From CAYXGE01 sp964464435 (GTDB lineage Bacteria; Pseudomonadota; Gammaproteobacteria; Burkholderiales; Methylophilaceae), in contig CAYXGE010000095.1 of NCBI GenBank assembly GCA_964464435.1, positions 1 through 6,812 on the forward strand: a stretch of 6,812 bases of DNA, read 5' to 3'. Shown one piece after another: positions 5,235 through 6,812 of this stretch. Under the pieces are notes generated by a model. The model worked only from the letters and a program-made list of their open reading frames with translations. It searched no databases and was not told where the DNA came from. A program made the position numbers and the translations under genes. Within the stretch, counting starts at the first letter, position 1. The number at the start of each line of letters is the position of its first letter.

Positions 5235-5429
5235 AATCACATGCCCTAAACATTCCACCACTTGGCCAGCGCGTATTTTAGCGGTTTTACGTAACTCTAC
5301 TTCACCATCTACCGTGACAATACCTTCCGCCACCATGGCTTTACCTTGGCCACCGCTTTCGGCAATACCTTCGGTTTTAAGTAAATCGCATAGCGCGATG
5401 TACTCACCTCTTAACTTAAACGTTGTCAT
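5223..5429 (-). CDS. ybcJ: YbcJ-like S4-domain RNA-binding protein
   Basis: This 68-residue protein is essentially one S4 RNA-binding domain and aligns by eye along its whole length with E. coli YbcJ (70 residues). Shared elements are the LCDLLKTEG helix (13-21), ESGGQGKAMVAEG (24-36), VTVDGEVELRKTAKI (38-52) and AGQVVECLGH (54-63). YbcJ has been structurally characterised as an S4-type RNA binder; its cellular role is not settled. The start has a good SD (AAAAGG, 6 nt before ATG) lying across the end of cobU, with only 2 nt between the cobU stop and this ATG, so translation is likely coupled. It is the last gene of the bluB-cobU-ybcJ operon, an unexpected partner for B12 genes. Its final 12 nt overlap the cobC 3' end on the opposite strand. 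Confidence 0.88.
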   Translation of the reverse strand: MTTFKLRGEYIALCDLLKTEGIAESGGQGKAMVAEGIVTVDGEVELRKTAKIRAGQVVECLGHVISVV

Positions 5430-5431
5430 TT

Positions 5432-5959
5432 TTAACCTTTTAATTGAAGTGGCAGCCCCGCCGCCACAAACGTCACTTTATCCGCAACTTTCGCAACATC
5501 TTGGTTTAAACGCCCTTGTTCATCTTGAAATTGGCGATTGATTTCGCCCAATGGCACAATACCCATACCCACTTCATTGCTCACTAAAAACACGTTGGCT
5601 TGCAAGTGAGGCAAGGTAATTAGTAAAGCTTGTTTTTCCGCTTGCCAATCCACTTTACTTGGCTTTTCGCAATCTGGGCAAATACACTGTGCTAGCCACA
5701 AGGTTAAACAATCGACAATTAAGCTGGAGTCAGGTGCATCATGTTCTTGCAAGGTTTGCGCTAGGTTAAAAGGCGCTTCTACTAAACGCCAATAAGGCGG
5801 ACGACGTGCTTGGTGATGCGCCACCCGTTGCGCAAATTCATCATCATATACTTGGGCAGTGGCAATATATGTGACAGGTAACTCAAGGCTCGAAGCTATG
5901 CGCTCTGCATAAGCACTTTTGCCACTACGTGCACCACCAAGAATGAGATGAGTACTCAA
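5432..5959 (-). CDS. cobU: Adenosylcobinamide kinase / adenosylcobinamide-phosphate guanylyltransferase
   Basis: CobU (also CobP) phosphorylates adenosylcobinamide and then transfers GMP from GTP, giving adenosylcobinamide-GDP, the partner CobS joins to alpha-ribazole. The 175-residue protein has the P-loop GGARSGKS (8-15), YIATAQVYDDEF (31-42), RVAHHQARRP (45-54) with paired histidines 48-49 matching the guanylylated His region of Salmonella CobU, and SNEVGMGIVP (127-136). A short Cys cluster CICPDC (Cys92, 94, 97) in the middle is absent from Salmonella CobU as I recall it. The start is TTG, not ATG: it overlaps the bluB stop as TTGA (5956-5959) and sits 6 nt after GGAG. The next in-frame residues lead directly to the P-loop, so a later start is excluded. 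It is the middle gene of bluB-cobU-ybcJ. Confidence 0.96.
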   Translation of the reverse strand: MSTHLILGGARSGKSAYAERIASSLELPVTYIATAQVYDDEFAQRVAHHQARRPPYWRLVEAPFNLAQTLQEHDAPDSSLIVDCLTLWLAQCICPDCEKPSKVDWQAEKQALLITLPHLQANVFLVSNEVGMGIVPLGEINRQFQDEQGRLNQDVAKVADKVTFVAAGLPLQLKG

Positions 5960-6621
5960 GTATCGCTCCAGCTATTTTCCATTAGCATTGCAGATAAAGG
6001 CTTTTCAATTGCCCAGCCCTCTTCCACCAGCATAGGTTCTTTGTAAAAACTGTTCACATAACCTAAACATAAAATGGCGATAGGTTTAGCGTCATCAGGC
6101 ATAGCAAGTAAACTTGCTAATTTACTTGGGTCAAACATACTCACCCAACCCATGCCGATGCCTTCGGCTCGCGCTGCCAGCCAAAGGTTTTGAATCGCAC
6201 AACTGACAGAGGCCAAATCCATTTCTGGTAAAGTGCGTCTCCCAAAAATGTGTTGCTCACGTTTATCGCACAAGGTAGCTACTAAGACTTCTGCGCAATC
6301 TAAAATACCCTCTACTTTAAGGCGCATAAACTCTGCCTTACGGGCGGTATTTTCATATTCACCAATTGCCTGTGCTGTATGCATGCGCTCTTCATTCACT
6401 TGCGCGTGTATCTTTTTACGTAACTGTACATCACTAATACGAATAAAACGCCAAGGTTGCATCAGGCCCACGCTGGGCGCGTGATGAGCAGCATGTAACA
6501 GTTTGGTGAGTAACTCAGATGGTATGGGTGTGGGTAAAAAGTGGCGCATATCGCGCCTTTCTGCAATCACTTTATAGATGGCGGCTTGCTCTTCATTAGT
6601 ATAAGCGTGAACATTTTTCAT
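5956..6621 (-). CDS. bluB: 5,6-dimethylbenzimidazole synthase
   Basis: BluB is a flavin-dependent enzyme that cannibalises reduced FMN with oxygen to make 5,6-dimethylbenzimidazole, the lower ligand that CobT activates. At 221 residues it has family length and the nitroreductase-like fold. Motifs: ERRDMRHF (21-28), HHAPSVGLMQPWRF (46-59), GRRTLPEMDLASVSCAIQNL (127-146) and GIGMGWVSMFDP (154-165). Asp24 and Ser161 probably correspond to Asp32 and Ser167, which I recall as key in Sinorhizobium BluB. The enzyme needs O2, consistent with an aerobe that makes its own DMB. It overlaps cobU by 4 nt. Oddly, no Shine-Dalgarno precedes the ATG: the upstream bases are the pyrimidine-rich tail of a terminator, and no in-frame ATG, GTG or TTG exists between the ATG and the preceding stop at 6667. 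Confidence 0.95.
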   Translation of the reverse strand: MKNVHAYTNEEQAAIYKVIAERRDMRHFLPTPIPSELLTKLLHAAHHAPSVGLMQPWRFIRISDVQLRKKIHAQVNEERMHTAQAIGEYENTARKAEFMRLKVEGILDCAEVLVATLCDKREQHIFGRRTLPEMDLASVSCAIQNLWLAARAEGIGMGWVSMFDPSKLASLLAMPDDAKPIAILCLGYVNSFYKEPMLVEEGWAIEKPLSAMLMENSWSDT

Positions 6622-6631
6622 GATGAAAAAG

Positions 6632-6657
6632 AAAAAAGCCGCTATCGCTAGCGGCTT
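6632..6657 (-). terminator. Terminator between the edge membrane protein and bluB
   Basis: Read on the minus strand, AAGCCGCTA, loop GCGA and TAGCGGCTT form a perfect 9-bp stem, followed by a run of T (TTTTTTCTTTTT). It should end the upstream gene, whose stop is at 6667-6669. The T-run starts about 16 nt before the bluB ATG, so it also lies in any bluB leader that starts further upstream. Confidence 0.88.
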
Positions 6658-6666
6658 CTCATTGAA

Positions 6667-6812
6667 TTATGCGCTGATGCGAACTGCTTTAGTAACATGC
6701 AACTGACGCAACACATATGCACCCAACCAAATCATGGCAAAGTACATCATGGCAAAGCCCATCCAACTGGGTAAGTATTCCCAACCATGTTGTAGTGATG
6801 CAGTTAAACCTT
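6667..6812 (-). CDS. Membrane protein, C-terminal end (partial)
   Basis: The last 48 codons and TAA of a minus-strand gene that begins beyond the right edge. The peptide contains a hydrophobic, methionine- and aromatic-rich segment (LPSWMGFAMMYFAMIWLGAY) followed by a short basic tail ending LHVTKAVRISA. This predicts one membrane-spanning helix with a basic C-terminal tail that the positive-inside rule puts in the cytoplasm. I do not recognise the family. Its position before bluB in the same orientation would allow a B12-related or transport role, but the terminator between them argues against a tight operon. Confidence 0.7.
   Translation of the reverse strand, partial: GLTASLQHGWEYLPSWMGFAMMYFAMIWLGAYVLRQLHVTKAVRISA

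Noticed and set aside
6233..6484. + strand open frame opposite bluB
   Set aside because: Antisense shadow of a well-supported BluB; no ribosome site or domain.

Overview
The window looks like ordinary chromosomal DNA from an AT-leaning betaproteobacterium. A Methylophilaceae-type methylotroph is my best guess, from the tRNA-Phe sequence, the style of the TusA, CobC and CobU proteins, and moderate GC; this is inference, not a database result. All gene boundaries are tight, no mobile element, CRISPR array or phage gene is visible, and nearly every gene can be assigned to a known family.

Layout, left to right. (1) The last 27 codons of a + strand gene, almost certainly valS, end at a perfect bidirectional terminator. 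(2) Two minus-strand genes form a small sulfur-relay operon: a single-domain rhodanese followed by a TusA-family sulfur carrier. (3) A + strand DedA-family membrane protein follows, with an intergenic terminator shared with a minus-strand tRNA-Phe (GAA). (4) Divergent from the tRNA, and using an overlapping promoter, is a + strand pair: a Kbp/YgaU-like BON-LysM protein and a very alanine-rich heptad-repeat lipoprotein, closed by a terminator.

(5) The right half is a cobalamin nucleotide-loop assembly locus in two convergent operons. The + strand carries cobT-cobS-cobC with overlapping genes; the minus strand carries bluB-cobU-ybcJ, also overlapping or nearly touching. Together they cover DMB synthesis (BluB), DMB activation (CobT), cobinamide activation (CobU), joining of the two halves (CobS) and removal of the alpha-ribazole phosphate (CobC). 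The last gene of the minus operon is a YbcJ-like S4 RNA-binding protein that has no known B12 role. The two operons meet tail to tail with a 12-nt coding overlap and no terminator between them. (6) The right edge holds the C-terminus of an unidentified minus-strand membrane protein, ended by a terminator that lies directly in front of bluB.

The points most worth a second look are the terminators placed directly upstream of both cob operons without a visible cobalamin riboswitch, the S4 gene inside the B12 operon, the interlocked tRNA-Phe/kbp promoters, and the alanine-zipper-like lipoprotein that ends in lysine. I did not find a convincing undescribed system.
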